Assembly: GCF_016097555.1 (NCBI RefSeq)
Contig: NC_054712.1
Span: forward strand, 54,974,172 to 55,038,171
Source: Gigantopelta aegis
Taxonomy: Eukaryota; Mollusca; Gastropoda; Neomphalida; Peltospiridae
Reading direction: 5' to 3'
Length of the DNA: 64,000 nt
Shown here: one piece after another, positions 49,420 through 60,440 of the stretch
Numbering within the stretch: the first letter of the stretch is position 1
Layout: each line of letters begins with the position of its first letter
Translations under genes and position numbers: made by a program
The notes under the pieces: model-generated
What the model was told of the DNA's origin: nothing
Database searches by the model: none
The model's input: the letters and a program-made list of their open reading frames with translations, nothing else

Positions 49420-49420
<1 letters not shown>

Positions 49421-49642
49421 AATGTACATATTACCGCGGGGCCAGCGAGGGGTCCGTAGCACGTGCTACTAGGATAAACCGGCTCTGCTTTGAAGGTACT
49501 TTTACAATATCCGAAGCATAAAGTGGCAATGTTTTGGTTGACATTTTACAGCCTGTTTTAAAAGTTATTTTTGTTTTCATAGTTGGACAAAAAAAGTAAC
49601 TTTTGTGGTCTTCAAGAAGAGGGACACAGACCACTTACTCTA

Positions 49643-49700
49643 GCCTGAGTACTCTGCCGTTCAAGAGCTAGACGGACATTTGAACGGTTACGATCGCTCT
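49643..49700. mobile_element. half copy of the CCCGAGTAC family
   Basis: AGCCTGAGTACTCTGCCGTT followed by AAGAGCTAGACGGACATTTG is a diverged single arm. Confidence 0.5.
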
Positions 49701-49979
49701 CAAAACCGTCCACACTTAATCCTACCCAGCTCCGATTCCCATGTTAGTGCTGTGCAATAGCTTAACATCACTAGAATACAACCTGGTTACATGTATACCA
49801 TGACAACCGTGATTGCAGGGAGGGTGAGTGGTGTCAATGGTTCAAATCATCCTGCTCAAAACGAATTTTCTTTTTAAAAATACACGTATTTTCAAAGGGA
49901 TCATGACTCGCGCCCCTTCCGCGCTGGATAAATCCCTGCACAGGCGCCTGTACAATGATGACTGCAGCACAACATTCTT

Positions 49980-50462
49980 CTATCTTCGAAGAATCTTTTT
50001 CTGTGTTTTTGACAGTAGGTAGTTTGGATTAAAATCGAGGATGTGTAACAATTCTGATTTCTCTCGCTGCGTTCGCAATTCTTTGGCCCTTTTGGGATTT
50101 ACTGACATCGAACGGTACTCGTCACACATGTTGCGGAAAAAACCTTCATAGCCCGAGCCAGAGAGCCTGTAAAGAAAGATGAGCATTAATACACATACTT
50201 CAAATAATTACCTCTCTCTCTTTCTCGTTCCAGCCACTGGTATATCACAGGCCGTGGTATGTACTACCCTGTCTGTGGGATGGTGCATATAAAAAAATCC
50301 CTTACTGCTATTCGAAGAGTAGCCAATGAAGTGGCGACAGCGAGTTTCCTCTCAATCTGTGTGGTCCTTTACCATATGTCTGACGCCATATAACCGTAAT
50401 TAAAATGTGTTGAGTGCCTCGTTAAATAAAACATTTCCTTCCTGTCTTTTTCTCCCTCTGTA

Positions 50463-50550
<88 letters not shown>

Positions 50551-51526
50551 TGAAACATTATAGGCCTACTGCCATCGTGGACACTCGCCTTGTTTTTAGC
50601 TTAGGGTAAACGGACACCAGTGGGACAACATCCATGGCAGCATAAGTCTTCATCTCCTCAGTTAGCGGTCTCTTTGCCCAGAAACAAGGATCCACTTCCA
50701 TCGCGGATTTGATGTTCAACTTCAAAGAGAGGTCAATGGGGACTCCGACCAATAAGCAGACGTCTGTGAACGACGCCATCTTGGCACGAGACATCGTTTG
50801 CATGTGTGCCTTGGCGTCTAATGCTCGATATGCAACCTAACACAGGAAATAATTTTTTAAATAAAAAACCCACACAAACAAAACTCTAAGATAAATGGTA
50901 TCTACTGGACACAAGTATAGCATTTTCTATGTATTTAATAAGGTGTATGAAAACTGTTTCAGTTTAGTATAAAATCATAAAAGTTAAAACAGATAATAAA
51001 TATAGTTCCGCACTTTTAACACTGTCGATCAAAATAATTCTTTAAAACAACAGTTGACTGGCCTACCTGGGTGTCAAATATGTTTTTAATTTCAACTCCA
51101 AACAGATTGAAAAACATTGAACATTCCAGTCTGCAGTCGTGCATAATCTGAAAAAAGGAGTATTTTCAGGTGTATATTTGTCAAAACGTTTAAAGGGTTC
51201 AGGATATGTCAAATCCCTCCTCCTCCCCCCCTCTCTCCCCCCCTCTCTCCCCCCCCCCCACACACACACATACAATCGTAATCGCTCTTTCTATCAACCA
51301 TTTTCTCCCCATTTATCTCTCATCCCATCCAAAGATCTGATTACATTACTCTTACATTATTATATCTAGACCTATCAACAGCTTGATGCGTTTCAAATGA
51401 CTACTCGCAGACGAAAATTCACTTGAACAGGAAATGACGTTGGCCAATGTCAGAATGTGAGATCCTACTTGACGGACAGATCACAGACGCGCGCGCGCAC
51501 ACACACACACCCACACACACACAGTA

Positions 51527-51568
<42 letters not shown>

Positions 51569-51597
51569 CCACACATACTTACACACACACACACACA

Positions 51598-51686
<89 letters not shown>

Positions 51687-53467
51687 GCACATTGGAAAGC
51701 CAAGCGAAGATTATAAGATCTAATTTCAATCAGATTGAGGATATCAGAATTTTCATCGAATGTATACCACTCTGGATTCATGTGGATTTGTATGGTTTCA
51801 TGTGGTGATTATGATTGTGGTGAGGATTTACTTCAGGTAGCTAAAACCGATACCACGGTGAATCGCAACATGTGCATTTCGTGATTTATTTCTGTTATCT
51901 ATGATAATCTTACATTAAAGCCGCACACCCTAGTTCCATCCAGCGAAAATAAATTATAATTTGGTTAATCTACAAACCTGTAACACACTTAGATCACGTT
52001 TTTATCAAATGGAGTGAAAAAGCAGGTTTTATATCGATAAATACCATGGGAATCCCCATGTCCCAATTGCTTGAAATAATTTTGAAAGTTAGTATTCTGA
52101 TGTCACCGGTAGATGTCGCTCGAAGAACAACAATGCCTACGTCACGACAAATTTCACAGACTTGGGGTGCGTGTCTTTCACCTCTCCTGGACATGTTCCA
52201 ACTGTTCTGTCCTGGTTGTATCCCCTCTCCAAATATCGTAAGACTTAGCAAAATTATTGGTTTTAAGGGTTTGTAACGTTTTGTATTGAGACACTTACTT
52301 GTCTGAACTTTATTGTTACTGAAAATGTTCACGAACTGTGAAGAAAAATATCACAAATGAACAACAACAAATCGGATGTTGATTGCGCGAACCGTGCACG
52401 AGAAAACAAACCGAACCAAAATGATAACGGTCACGTGATATACCAACGTCTGTGACATTGAAATGGAAATATCCCCTCTAAAAATAGATTAGACCTTGTC
52501 TGCTCAACGGTTTTTTCTCAGACGTGCGTGCGATTTATGAAATACGAAAAATGCATTTTTGTGGTATTACAAAAACCAGGATTACCAAAAAACACTTCAG
52601 GTGAATGGAAATGTATATTCTAAATAATAAATGGTAAGTAAAGTGCAATTTTATTTGTGAAAAAAATGGGTTTAATAGCGAAAAACAACGCCGTAATGGT
52701 TAACAACTAGCCGTAACTAGGGTGTGTTCCTTTAATCAGGATCCTTAATGGCGTTGGGGCGGGACGTATCCCAGTGGTACAGCGCTCGCTCGATGCGCGG
52801 TCGATGTAAGATCGATCCCCGTCAGTGGGCCCATTGGGCTATTTACCGTTCCAGCCAGTGCACCATGACTGGTATATCAAAGGCCGTTGTATGTACTACC
52901 CTGTCTGTGGGATGCTGCATATAAAAGATTCCTTGCTGCTAATCGAAAAAGAGTAGCCCATCAAGTGGCGACAGCGGGTTTCCTCTCTCAATATCTGTGT
53001 GGTCCTTAATCATATGCCTGACGCCATATAACCGTAAATAAAATGTGTTGAGTGCGTCGTTAAATAAAACATTTCTTCTATTATTTTTTATTGGCGTTAG
53101 TCTACGTTAACTATTGGTGAAGAGGATTAAGTTATTGTAACAGTAATATTATCATAGATACCAGAAATAAGCAATTAAATGTAGGCCTACAGGGTGCGAC
53201 TTTCCTTTTTATCAGTCTTTGTTACCGGAAGTACATGTACTAGCAAATCCTCACCACAACCGTAATCATCCACATGAAACCACATAAATCCACATATAAC
53301 CGGAGTAGCATACTTCCCACAGGGAACGCCTTTTTATACCATGGGATTTACTACAAGTTATTTATTTCTAAATTGCATACAATTGTTGGGGGTTTTTTTG
53401 GTCATTTCCAAAACACTTTTACTTTTCTTCATAACATCAAACCAAACTGAAATCATTTACAAATACC

Positions 53468-53500
<33 letters not shown>

Positions 53501-53885
53501 GAGAGCAATAAAACCCCAAACATTTTTGTAGGAGGATAGAACGAACTATAGATGATTTTGAGCGTATCATTGTTAGTATCGTGTACCATAGCTTACTTTG
53601 GTGATTCCTCCATCCTCGAGAAGCTCTAGTATCCCACTTTCAGGAATAACACTGGTGTCGGTCAGAACATCGAAAAGACACACAGGGCCGGTATCGACGC
53701 ATGCCTGAACAAGACTTATCTGTGGTTGTTCGCCGAAGTCAACTGTTTCACAGTCAAAAGATACTACCGCCGAGGCGCGCAGCCTTTTTACCTCGGCTTT
53801 AGCCTCGGCTTGAGTCCAGATAACTTTGTAAGTTTTTGGCACCCCAGCCATTGGTACGAGATGATGGTTCATAGAAGATTGGCTT
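49980..53885 (-). CDS. DEDDy 3'-5' exonuclease-domain protein (EXD1/Egalitarian-like), 4 coding exons, complete
   Basis: Coding exons in transcript order: 53872-53597 (ATG at 53872; the exon probably starts at 53885 after a TTTATTTACAG acceptor), 51147-51067, 50836-50589 and 50166-49980, giving 792 bp, 263 aa. Motif I is FDCETVDFG (D40, E42); motif II region is [10 protein letters not shown] (residues 95-104), followed by NIFDTQVA; motif III is YAAMD (Y184, D188). In motif II, family members usually have Asp where E100 stands, so catalytic activity is uncertain; EXD1 proteins are known as RNA-binding piRNA-pathway adaptors without nuclease activity. The third intron has a GC donor. A second ATG at 53851 (MAGVPK) is an alternative start with G at +4. 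The C-terminus is basic. The gene is convergent with METTL3. Confidence 0.88.
50225..50440 (+). repeat. SINE, head-truncated, tail A, in exonuclease gene intron
   Basis: CTTTCTCGTTCCAGCCACTG to AGTGCCTCGTTAAATAAAAC; about 60 bp from the last exon of the minus-strand gene. Confidence 0.85.
50465..50546. repeat. (CT)n microsatellite
   Basis: About 80 bp with one CCT interruption, 43 bp from the GC donor site of the exonuclease gene. Confidence 0.95.
50587..50588 (-). other. GC splice donor
   Basis: On the minus strand the exon ends ACAAG and the intron starts GCGAGT. The next exon (acceptor CTTTACAG) is in frame only with this donor. A nearby GT (ATGGCA/GTAGGC) would give an early stop. Confidence 0.7.
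51200..51260. repeat. C/T-rich low-complexity tract
   Basis: CCCCCCTCTCTCCCC repeats and a CA run, in the first intron of the exonuclease gene. Confidence 0.8.
51486..51684. repeat. compound (CA)n-(CT)n microsatellite
   Basis: CA repeat with small interruptions to about 51600, then about 84 bp of CT. Confidence 0.95.
51919..52731. mobile_element. TTAA-flanked element, copy 2 (uninterrupted)
   Basis: 813 bp between TTAA at 51915-51918 and TTAA at 52732-52735. The termini AGCCGCACACCCTAGTTCC and, inverted, GTAACTAGGGTGTGTTCCT match each other. It is nearly identical to the parts of copy 1 at 37196. It has no transposase frame and lies in an exonuclease-gene intron. Confidence 0.82.
52756..53073 (+). 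repeat. full SINE, head 1 + tail A
   Basis: This is the best-kept copy: GGGGCGGGACGTATCCCAGT (A box), GTAAGATCGATCCCCGTC (B box), core, and GTGCGTCGTTAAATAAAACA. Confidence 0.92.
53074..53596. other. first intron of exonuclease gene
   Basis: No element was recognised apart from a C homopolymer at about 53467-53492. Confidence 0.5.
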
Positions 53886-54164
53886 CTGTAAATAAAACGA
53901 AGATTATTATACGAGCTTTCGTGTCGTGTTGATTTTACGAATCGAATGTCAGGATGTTTGTATTGCCCGAGCGAGAGCGAGAGTAATGCATGGATATTGA
54001 CACGAGATGCGTAAAATCAGTACGACTCACACGCCAGTGTAATAATTTCTTCTTATTAATATTATTATTACTTTGTTATTTGTAAAGAATAACGAGCGCC
54101 GTCTGAAAATGTTTCATATCAACCACAACAAGAAGGAGACGACAGAATGATAATACTTCACATG
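53886..54164. other. presumed upstream region of exonuclease gene
   Basis: A 5' non-coding exon is expected, because a good acceptor lies at 53886. I cannot place the exon or promoter. Confidence 0.3.
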
Positions 54165-54302
54165 CAGTCTGAACCACAGGTACCCCCAAACAGAAACCCC
54201 TAATACAAATACTATAGTTACTTATATAAATAGTACTCATTATTATATAACGTTACTATAACATATCTCACGTTATTGTTTGGGGGATACCTGTGGTCTG
54301 AG
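54165..54302. mobile_element. hairpin MITE
   Basis: CAGTCTGAACCACAGGTACC and the following CCCAAACAG are mirrored by TTGTTTGGGGGATACCTGTG and GTCTGAGC. Confidence 0.7.
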
Positions 54303-54604
54303 CTAGGACTGGATAAGCAATGTCATGTTATAACGTCGCTTCCCAAAATTACGTCATTACACTTGTTATCACACGTGTGCTTCGTATGGTTTTTATTAAC
54401 TCAGTTGTGTTGAACCATATGGATAATAAAAGTGCAGTATTGTAGTTTCTTTCTTTCTTTCCTTTTCATATTACATATAAATTTTATTTGTGATAAATAA
54501 CACACAAAACATGTATAACTCAATAATATAGTTTGTAATGTGCTGCCTCTAGGAGTAAACTGTGGCTTTCTCAAGAATTCAAGGTAAGAATAGAATGTGA
54601 ATAG

Positions 54605-55050
54605 ACAAATCTACGTCATATATCATAAAATCTGTCATGTATCGTAAAATCTACGTCATGTATAATAAAATCTACGTCATGTATCGTAAAATTTACGTCA
54701 TGTATCATAAAATCTACGTCATGTATAATAAAATCTACGTCATGTATCGTAAAATCTACGTCATGTATCATAAAATCTACGTCATCAGTGTTTCTGCCAG
54801 AAAAAAGTTTTTTGCGTATGTCGCTGTGAAATTGAATGCAGCCACAGTCAACAGGGGGTGTGGGGGGCCTCCCCCAGAAAGAAGCTGGGTTACATTTAGG
54901 GCTAAGGTTAAGAAAATCATACAATAATGATAAGAATCATTAATTTTGTCAAAATGTTAACTTTAAAAAATTATAATATGTGTATGGCGCCATACCCGTT
55001 TTACCCTCTGGCAGAACCCTGGTCATGTATAATAAAATCTACGTCATGTA
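54605..55050. repeat. about 21-bp tandem repeat, interrupted by a MITE
   Basis: Units of CTACGTCATGTATCGTAAAAT and CTACGTCATGTATAATAAAAT run from 54605 to 54785 and resume at 55021-55050 after a 235-bp insertion. Confidence 0.88.
54786..55020. mobile_element. MITE, copy 2 of the 17627 family
   Basis: CAGTGTTTCTGCCAGAAAA at the left end and CCCTCTGGCAGAACCCTG at the right end. GTCAT stands on both sides, although the host array also contains that word. It is inverted relative to copy 1. Confidence 0.75.
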
Positions 55051-55200
55051 TCATAATCCATCAAACAGCAACCGGATCTTTGCCGTCAACGAATGTGGGT
55101 GGAAACCATGTATGTGATAACTGTGACTCACTTAATCTGCCAGATGTGGGAGAGGCACCCACACTGACAATATGTCCTGTTATGAGGCGACAGGCAAACA

Positions 55201-55374
55201 TGGAATTTTGGTGTGCAAAGCATTTTATTGCATTTATGGAGACTGTTTATAGTATAGATTTCAAATCCAATTGATGCCACGTTGTAACCTTTGGGCAATT
55301 TGAGTTATTAAGCTTCAAAGCGGCGCCATCTTGGATTTACATATAATGTGTAACTTCACGTTCAGTTAACGGAT
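55201..55374. repeat. left terminal inverted repeat of the 5.4-kb element
   Basis: Partner of 60441-60614. An open frame running into it (…FWCAKHFIAF…) has a look-alike in the other terminus only because the two arms are copies. Confidence 0.8.
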
Positions 55375-55596
55375 TTTGATGGAATTTTTTTTAAATAGCA
55401 ACTTGTTTCACTGACTAAGGTACTGGTTCATGTTTAGTAACTGTAAAATAATTCACCATCATGGATTCTGGAAGCCATATTAAATAATATTTGTTTGATG
55501 TCAAACGGTGAGCCATTTAACAGATGTGGCATGTTTGTTTCCTTTACAGATATAATTTCCAATAGGATGCCATGAGTACCACCCTCTGATGAAGTA

Positions 55597-57615
55597 ATGA
55601 GTACACAAGAGGCTGAACATTGTATATTTAATTGCAATCGAGAAGAAGATGTCAGTACTGTAGGTCCAGCTCGTGTAAAGTCCATAATCGCTGCAAGTCA
55701 GATACGTGGAGATGATCTACACAAACGTTTACACGAACAGTTGACAGCAGATGCACACTTAACAATACAGTGTCACAGATCATGTGTGTCTACATACACA
55801 TCAATGACACATATTGAACGATTTAAAAAGAAGAAACTTAAAGAAGCAGCAGTAGGTGAACCAGCACAGAAACGTACACGTCGTTCGGAAAAGAAAACAT
55901 TCTCTTTCATCACAGACTGCTTATTTTGTGGCGAGTGTTGTGCAGAACGTGACCCTAAGCATGCAGATAGATGGAGAAGATACTCAGTTGTGAGGACTGT
56001 GGATCGTCCCAACCAGAAAACATTTAAGGATGTCATCCTTTCTGTGTGTGACATCCGAAATGATGAGTGGTCCAACCAAGTGCGCATTAGAATATCTGCG
56101 GCAATCGCTGATCTTCATGCAGCAGATGCGCGGTACCACCATGACTGCAAAGCACTATTCATGCACTCAAAGTACATTGATCTTTTAACCACAGCAAATC
56201 CTGGTGGGGAAGTGGATGCAGCATTTAAAGGAGTCATCAACAGTATGTTGCTTGATGAACAGCACATATGGAATAGTGTAGAATTGCTAGATATGTATCA
56301 GGAGTATGGTGGTAGTAGTCTTTGTCGTAAAACTCTGATTAGTTTAGTTTGTGACCATTTTGGTGATGCATTAATTGTATTGTCATCACCTGGTGTTGCT
56401 AGTTTGCTCGTTTTCAGAAAAACATGTGCCATAAATATTGTAGCCGCAAATGATGACAGTAATTACCTTAAGAAAATTGCTACTGATATTGTGAAAGAAA
56501 CTGCAAAACCAGATAAATCTGTGTACAATGTGAGACTTAACAAAGATAACATTAACACTGGTGTCAGTTCAACTCTACTCCAACTCCTTGAAGAATTAAA
56601 AGTTCCCGATTTGCCATCAGCCTTTGTGGCTTCTGTAATAACGAGCCACATTAGCAAGTCACCAACGCAACTTCAACTTGCAATTACAAACTTACTGCAG
56701 AGTAAGAAGTTAATCACAGAACTGCATCGTTTTGGCATTGCAACTACATACGATGAGTTCCAACAGTTTACTGCCTCTGCTGCTGCTGATGCTATTAAAA
56801 CTGGGAAACAAAAATGCCTAGTGTCTGGAGGGAAGCTTGTGCAAGCTGTTGGTGACAACTTTGATGCCAATATCGCATCTCCTAATGGTATTAAACAAAC
56901 ACACAATATGGCTCTGATCATAACCCAGGAAAATGAATCAGCCAGTGAATACAAAGAAGCAAACAAATTCATAAACAGGTTGCGAAAAGTAGACTTGAAG
57001 GACATAAAAGTTCAAGATGTGGACACATGTCATTACCAAGGTCCTAAGAACCCACCAATGCCAAGTAGTGAAGCTAAACATGCAGTGACAGCTCTTAAAG
57101 TGCTGGCCCATCAAGTTGTTTCATTACAAAGGGCTCAGCATATTGACTTCATGTTTTTGAAATCAATAATCAGTGATGATAAGACACCCGAGTACAATGG
57201 TTTCAATGTGAAAGAAGTTCGAGAAGCTGGATGGACACTACAACCAGCAACTAAAGTGACATACTTACCCATGCTAGACATGTACCCTGCAGATCCTGAT
57301 ACCATTCTAACATCAATGCATGAGGTCAAACGTATCACAGAGGCAGCTGGCCAGGCATACACTATATTTACAAATGACCAACAGTTGTATAAAATCACTG
57401 TGCAAATGACATGGTTTCATGCCCATGAATTTGAGAGGTTTATTCCACGTCTCGGAGGTATGCACATGTTAATGTCATTTGTTGGTTGTGTGGGGATGTT
57501 TAATGGCAAATTCAGGATTACAAGAAGTGATGCAAGCAGCATTTGCTGGTGTTCCCCATATGCTACATGGCAAAAAGTTCCCCCAGAACATACGCACATT
57601 AAGGATGGTGGTTGA
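55597..57615 (+). CDS. transposon-encoded protein, N-terminal segment
   Basis: 672 codons from ATG 55597; only about the first 635 fit the family. Paired Cys and Cys/His motifs (CIFNC; CHRSC; CLFCGECC; ARYHHDCKALF) suggest zinc binding in the first 200 residues. GTPLLQ-type helical sequence is in the middle. The family landmark RLGGMHMLMSFVGCVG closes the useful part at about 57500, after which the family sequence continues in another frame. Confidence 0.65.
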   Translation: MSTQEAEHCIFNCNREEDVSTVGPARVKSIIAASQIRGDDLHKRLHEQLTADAHLTIQCHRSCVSTYTSMTHIERFKKKKLKEAAVGEPAQKRTRRSEKKTFSFITDCLFCGECCAERDPKHADRWRRYSVVRTVDRPNQKTFKDVILSVCDIRNDEWSNQVRIRISAAIADLHAADARYHHDCKALFMHSKYIDLLTTANPGGEVDAAFKGVINSMLLDEQHIWNSVELLDMYQEYGGSSLCRKTLISLVCDHFGDALIVLSSPGVASLLVFRKTCAINIVAANDDSNYLKKIATDIVKETAKPDKSVYNVRLNKDNINTGVSSTLLQLLEELKVPDLPSAFVASVITSHISKSPTQLQLAITNLLQSKKLITELHRFGIATTYDEFQQFTASAAADAIKTGKQKCLVSGGKLVQAVGDNFDANIASPNGIKQTHNMALIITQENESASEYKEANKFINRLRKVDLKDIKVQDVDTCHYQGPKNPPMPSSEAKHAVTALKVLAHQVVSLQRAQHIDFMFLKSIISDDKTPEYNGFNVKEVREAGWTLQPATKVTYLPMLDMYPADPDTILTSMHEVKRITEAAGQAYTIFTNDQQLYKITVQMTWFHAHEFERFIPRLGGMHMLMSFVGCVGMFNGKFRITRSDASSICWCSPYATWQKVPPEHTHIKDGG

Positions 57616-59155
57616 AGAAGTTCTACATACAGTACTTATGCATGAAGATGTGCAGAGTTTCGAATCGCTGATGTTGATCCTCGAGCAGAGAGCAATTCAA
57701 AGTCGTACTACTCGTCTCTGGCTTGATTCCTTGATTAAACCAGTACTGATCATGATGCTGTATGTCCGTGCAGAACGAGAAGGTGAGTGGCCACTTCACT
57801 TACTGGCTACTGATCGTATGCTTCCATACTTTGGAGCTGCTGCCCACTGGAACTACTTCCGATATGGCACGATCTATTCCATGAAGATGGCAAAGATGCC
57901 TAAAGATCTCCTTAAACATTTCATGGACAAGGAACATGTTATGCGACATAAGCCAGGCCTATGGAATGCCATTTGGAGCGACATGATGATTGAAACAACT
58001 ATGATGAGATATGGCCATGGTCCAGGTGGAGTAATAGGTATTACACTTAACCAGAAAGCCTTGCAGCGCTGGGCACTCGGTCTACACATCAGAAGTCAGC
58101 TGCAGAAAGACCTGGTGGAACTGGATGAAAACTACAAGTCCAGTCATGTAACATCTCATAAAGAAGAGAGTATATCCAGAATTAAATTGGATAACGAAGA
58201 CAGAAAGAAGATTCGTGATATGCTCAGTACATGTATCTCGCCACTTATTCCAGAAGAACATCCAGAGGAATTGGTGAACATTGCTACCGGGAAAGTGGCA
58301 ACCAATGCAGTCAATGTGGATAGAGCTCATGAGATAGGCTGTATGCAGTTACAGACGTTCAAATCAAACTTACCTGATGGATTCTATGCACCGCTAAGTA
58401 AGAAAGTGGTAACAATGGAATCAGTAAAAAAATCTATCACAGTTGGAGAAGTTGATGTGGTTGATACAGCATTGATTTACTCACGTGTGATAGCGTTGCA
58501 ACTCTCTCGTGATTCACTCACAATGGACGATGTGCTGAAATATGAATTGGCACCAATTCCGACTGCAATGTTTCTGGATTCAGGTGACATGCGTATTGCA
58601 AAGAACAAAGCTGTATTGAAGAATAAAACAAGCATTGAAGTATCTGCACGTTTGTATGCTGTACCAGAAGCAGTGATAATAGATGGCTCTGCGATATTAT
58701 GGATTGTCCATTGGCCTTCAAAAGGAACTGTTTCTGACGTTGTGTCGAATGTTACAGAGTATGTGTTGCGGAAGCTCAAATGCAGTCCAGTGTATTTAGT
58801 ATTTGATCGATACTATGCATATAGTATAAAGTCCACTACACGAGCTGAACGTGGCAAAGCAGCAGGAAGGGCCCATAAGCTGACCAGACAAACTCCTTTA
58901 CCATCCAAGTCTGTTGTTCTGACAAACATTCAAAACAAGACACAATTAATTGACATCATATGTACAGATATCACTGAATGTGTCAAATCAAAGGACATGT
59001 CAAACATGCTTGTTGTAACTGGCAGTTTAGATGTTCCAACACAAGTGTTGCAGAACATTGACACACAGAGAACTGACTTGAAAACCACTCAGGAAGAAGC
59101 TGATATAATCATCGTGCAACAACTTATTCATGCTGTTCATGCATTGTGGGAATAA
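57479..59155 (+). CDS. transposon-encoded protein, middle segment
   Basis: It continues with LMANSGLQEVMQAAFAGVPH, then a long helical region (HWNYFRYGTIY, NRALQ-like QKALQRWALG), and FDRYYAYSIKSTTR followed by LTNIQNKTQLIDIICTDI. It ends with EEADIIIVQQLIHA, whose acidic residues fit the start of a PIN/FEN-like nuclease fold. It has no ATG start of its own at the join, so it is a displaced part of the same protein rather than a second gene. Confidence 0.6.
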   Translation: MLVVWGCLMANSGLQEVMQAAFAGVPHMLHGKKFPQNIRTLRMVVEEVLHTVLMHEDVQSFESLMLILEQRAIQSRTTRLWLDSLIKPVLIMMLYVRAEREGEWPLHLLATDRMLPYFGAAAHWNYFRYGTIYSMKMAKMPKDLLKHFMDKEHVMRHKPGLWNAIWSDMMIETTMMRYGHGPGGVIGITLNQKALQRWALGLHIRSQLQKDLVELDENYKSSHVTSHKEESISRIKLDNEDRKKIRDMLSTCISPLIPEEHPEELVNIATGKVATNAVNVDRAHEIGCMQLQTFKSNLPDGFYAPLSKKVVTMESVKKSITVGEVDVVDTALIYSRVIALQLSRDSLTMDDVLKYELAPIPTAMFLDSGDMRIAKNKAVLKNKTSIEVSARLYAVPEAVIIDGSAILWIVHWPSKGTVSDVVSNVTEYVLRKLKCSPVYLVFDRYYAYSIKSTTRAERGKAAGRAHKLTRQTPLPSKSVVLTNIQNKTQLIDIICTDITECVKSKDMSNMLVVTGSLDVPTQVLQNIDTQRTDLKTTQEEADIIIVQQLIHAVHALWE

Positions 59156-59999
59156 AAGTGTACGTGTCATATGCGATGACACTGATGTGTTTGTTCTGCT
59201 AGTGTATTTCTACTGGAAATTGCATTTGTCAGCCACGATAACGATGGAAGCTACCAGTGGTGAAAGAAAGCTAATAGACATTGGACAAACTGTAGAAAAA
59301 CACATCGACATTGTACCACATATACTAGCTGCACATGCAATATCTGGGTGCGATACTGTTGCTCAATGTCATGGTATTGGAAAAGCAACAGTTCTCAAGA
59401 AGTTGAAATCAGGAGTTACTTTGAACAAAGTGGGACTGATCAATGCAGATATACAAGAGGTTGTACAAGAAGCTACTTTCCTCATTAGTAGCTGCTATGG
59501 GCACCCAAGTAACAATATGACACAGGCGAGAATAACAGCATGGTCATTCAAAACGGCAAAGGCACGTAAATCAGCACCACAGTTATCATCCCTTCCACCG
59601 ACAACCGAGGCATTTCAGGAAAATGCTAAGCGTGCTCACTTCCAGGCAATACAATGGTACGCAGCACCTCTTCCAGATCCACCATCACTGGATCCAATAC
59701 ATTTTGGTTGGACACGTGATGCAAAAGCCAAAACATTGATCCCAGTTGGAATTCCAAATAATGCATCAGCTGCTCCACCAGAAATCCTGCAACTAATAAA
59801 GTGTTCTTGTCGATCAGACCAACCATGTGCTACAAATAGATGCAGCTGTTTCGCAGCAAAACTGGCATGCACCATGCTCTGTAACTGTCGAGGGAAGTTT
59901 GATGTATGCTGCAGTCAACATACTCAGGATACAATATCTTTATCTGATAATGATGAAGAATGCAATGAGGATGAAGATGAGAATGATGCTACTCTGTGA
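59130..59999 (+). CDS. transposon-encoded protein, C-terminal segment (PIN-like core + CXC cluster)
   Basis: VICDDTDVFVLLVYF and HAISGCDTVAQCHGIGKATV give the conserved Asp residues and the helix-hairpin-like turn of FEN/PIN-type nucleases. The end CSCRSDQPCATNRCSCF with CTMLCNCRGKFDVCC resembles a tesmin/TSO1 CXC DNA-binding cluster. A very acidic tail (DNDEECNEDEDENDATL) precedes the TGA. Activity is unproven. Confidence 0.65.
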   Translation: MLFMHCGNKSVRVICDDTDVFVLLVYFYWKLHLSATITMEATSGERKLIDIGQTVEKHIDIVPHILAAHAISGCDTVAQCHGIGKATVLKKLKSGVTLNKVGLINADIQEVVQEATFLISSCYGHPSNNMTQARITAWSFKTAKARKSAPQLSSLPPTTEAFQENAKRAHFQAIQWYAAPLPDPPSLDPIHFGWTRDAKAKTLIPVGIPNNASAAPPEILQLIKCSCRSDQPCATNRCSCFAAKLACTMLCNCRGKFDVCCSQHTQDTISLSDNDEECNEDEDENDATL

Positions 60000-60440
60000 A
60001 ACTGAGATCGAGAATTTGTATGTGCGAACTTGAATGTGCCTGCTTGCCAGAGGTAGTTGGTTAGGAAAACATCCTATAGTAATTGTTGAATATTATCGGA
60101 TGACTGAATGACTTTGAATGACTTAGGTTGCCGATTGGAAAAAGCCAGTGCATACTCCATACATATTTTACATTGATAATTGTGTATTTGTATTGCCTAC
60201 ATAAAGTTTGAATGGCTCCATAGTATATACATGGTAATACATTAAATAATGAACCAGCTTCTTGTGGTTTTTTAAAATGCGTAATCAGTACCTGTAATGG
60301 AGGACTAAGTTAGATATAAAAATACATCCAATATGGATATGACCAAAATCTAGGATACATAATTACTTTACAGTCATGAAATGTTAACCAGTCTCTTATT
60401 CAGTGAAAAACAAGGTATTTAAAAAAAAAGTTTGTTAAAT
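60000..60440. other. 3' non-coding part of the 5.4-kb element
   Basis: AT-rich; no further coding region was recognised. Confidence 0.5.

Noticed and set aside
50558-50588. Use of GTAGGC as the third donor of the exonuclease gene
   Set aside because: It would join in the wrong phase and stop after a few residues, while the GC donor keeps a long conserved-looking frame.
54927-55274. 115-codon open frame ending FWCAKHFIAFMETVYSIDFKSN
   Set aside because: It runs through a MITE, tandem repeats and the left TIR; the look-alike peptide near 60541 arises from the other TIR arm.
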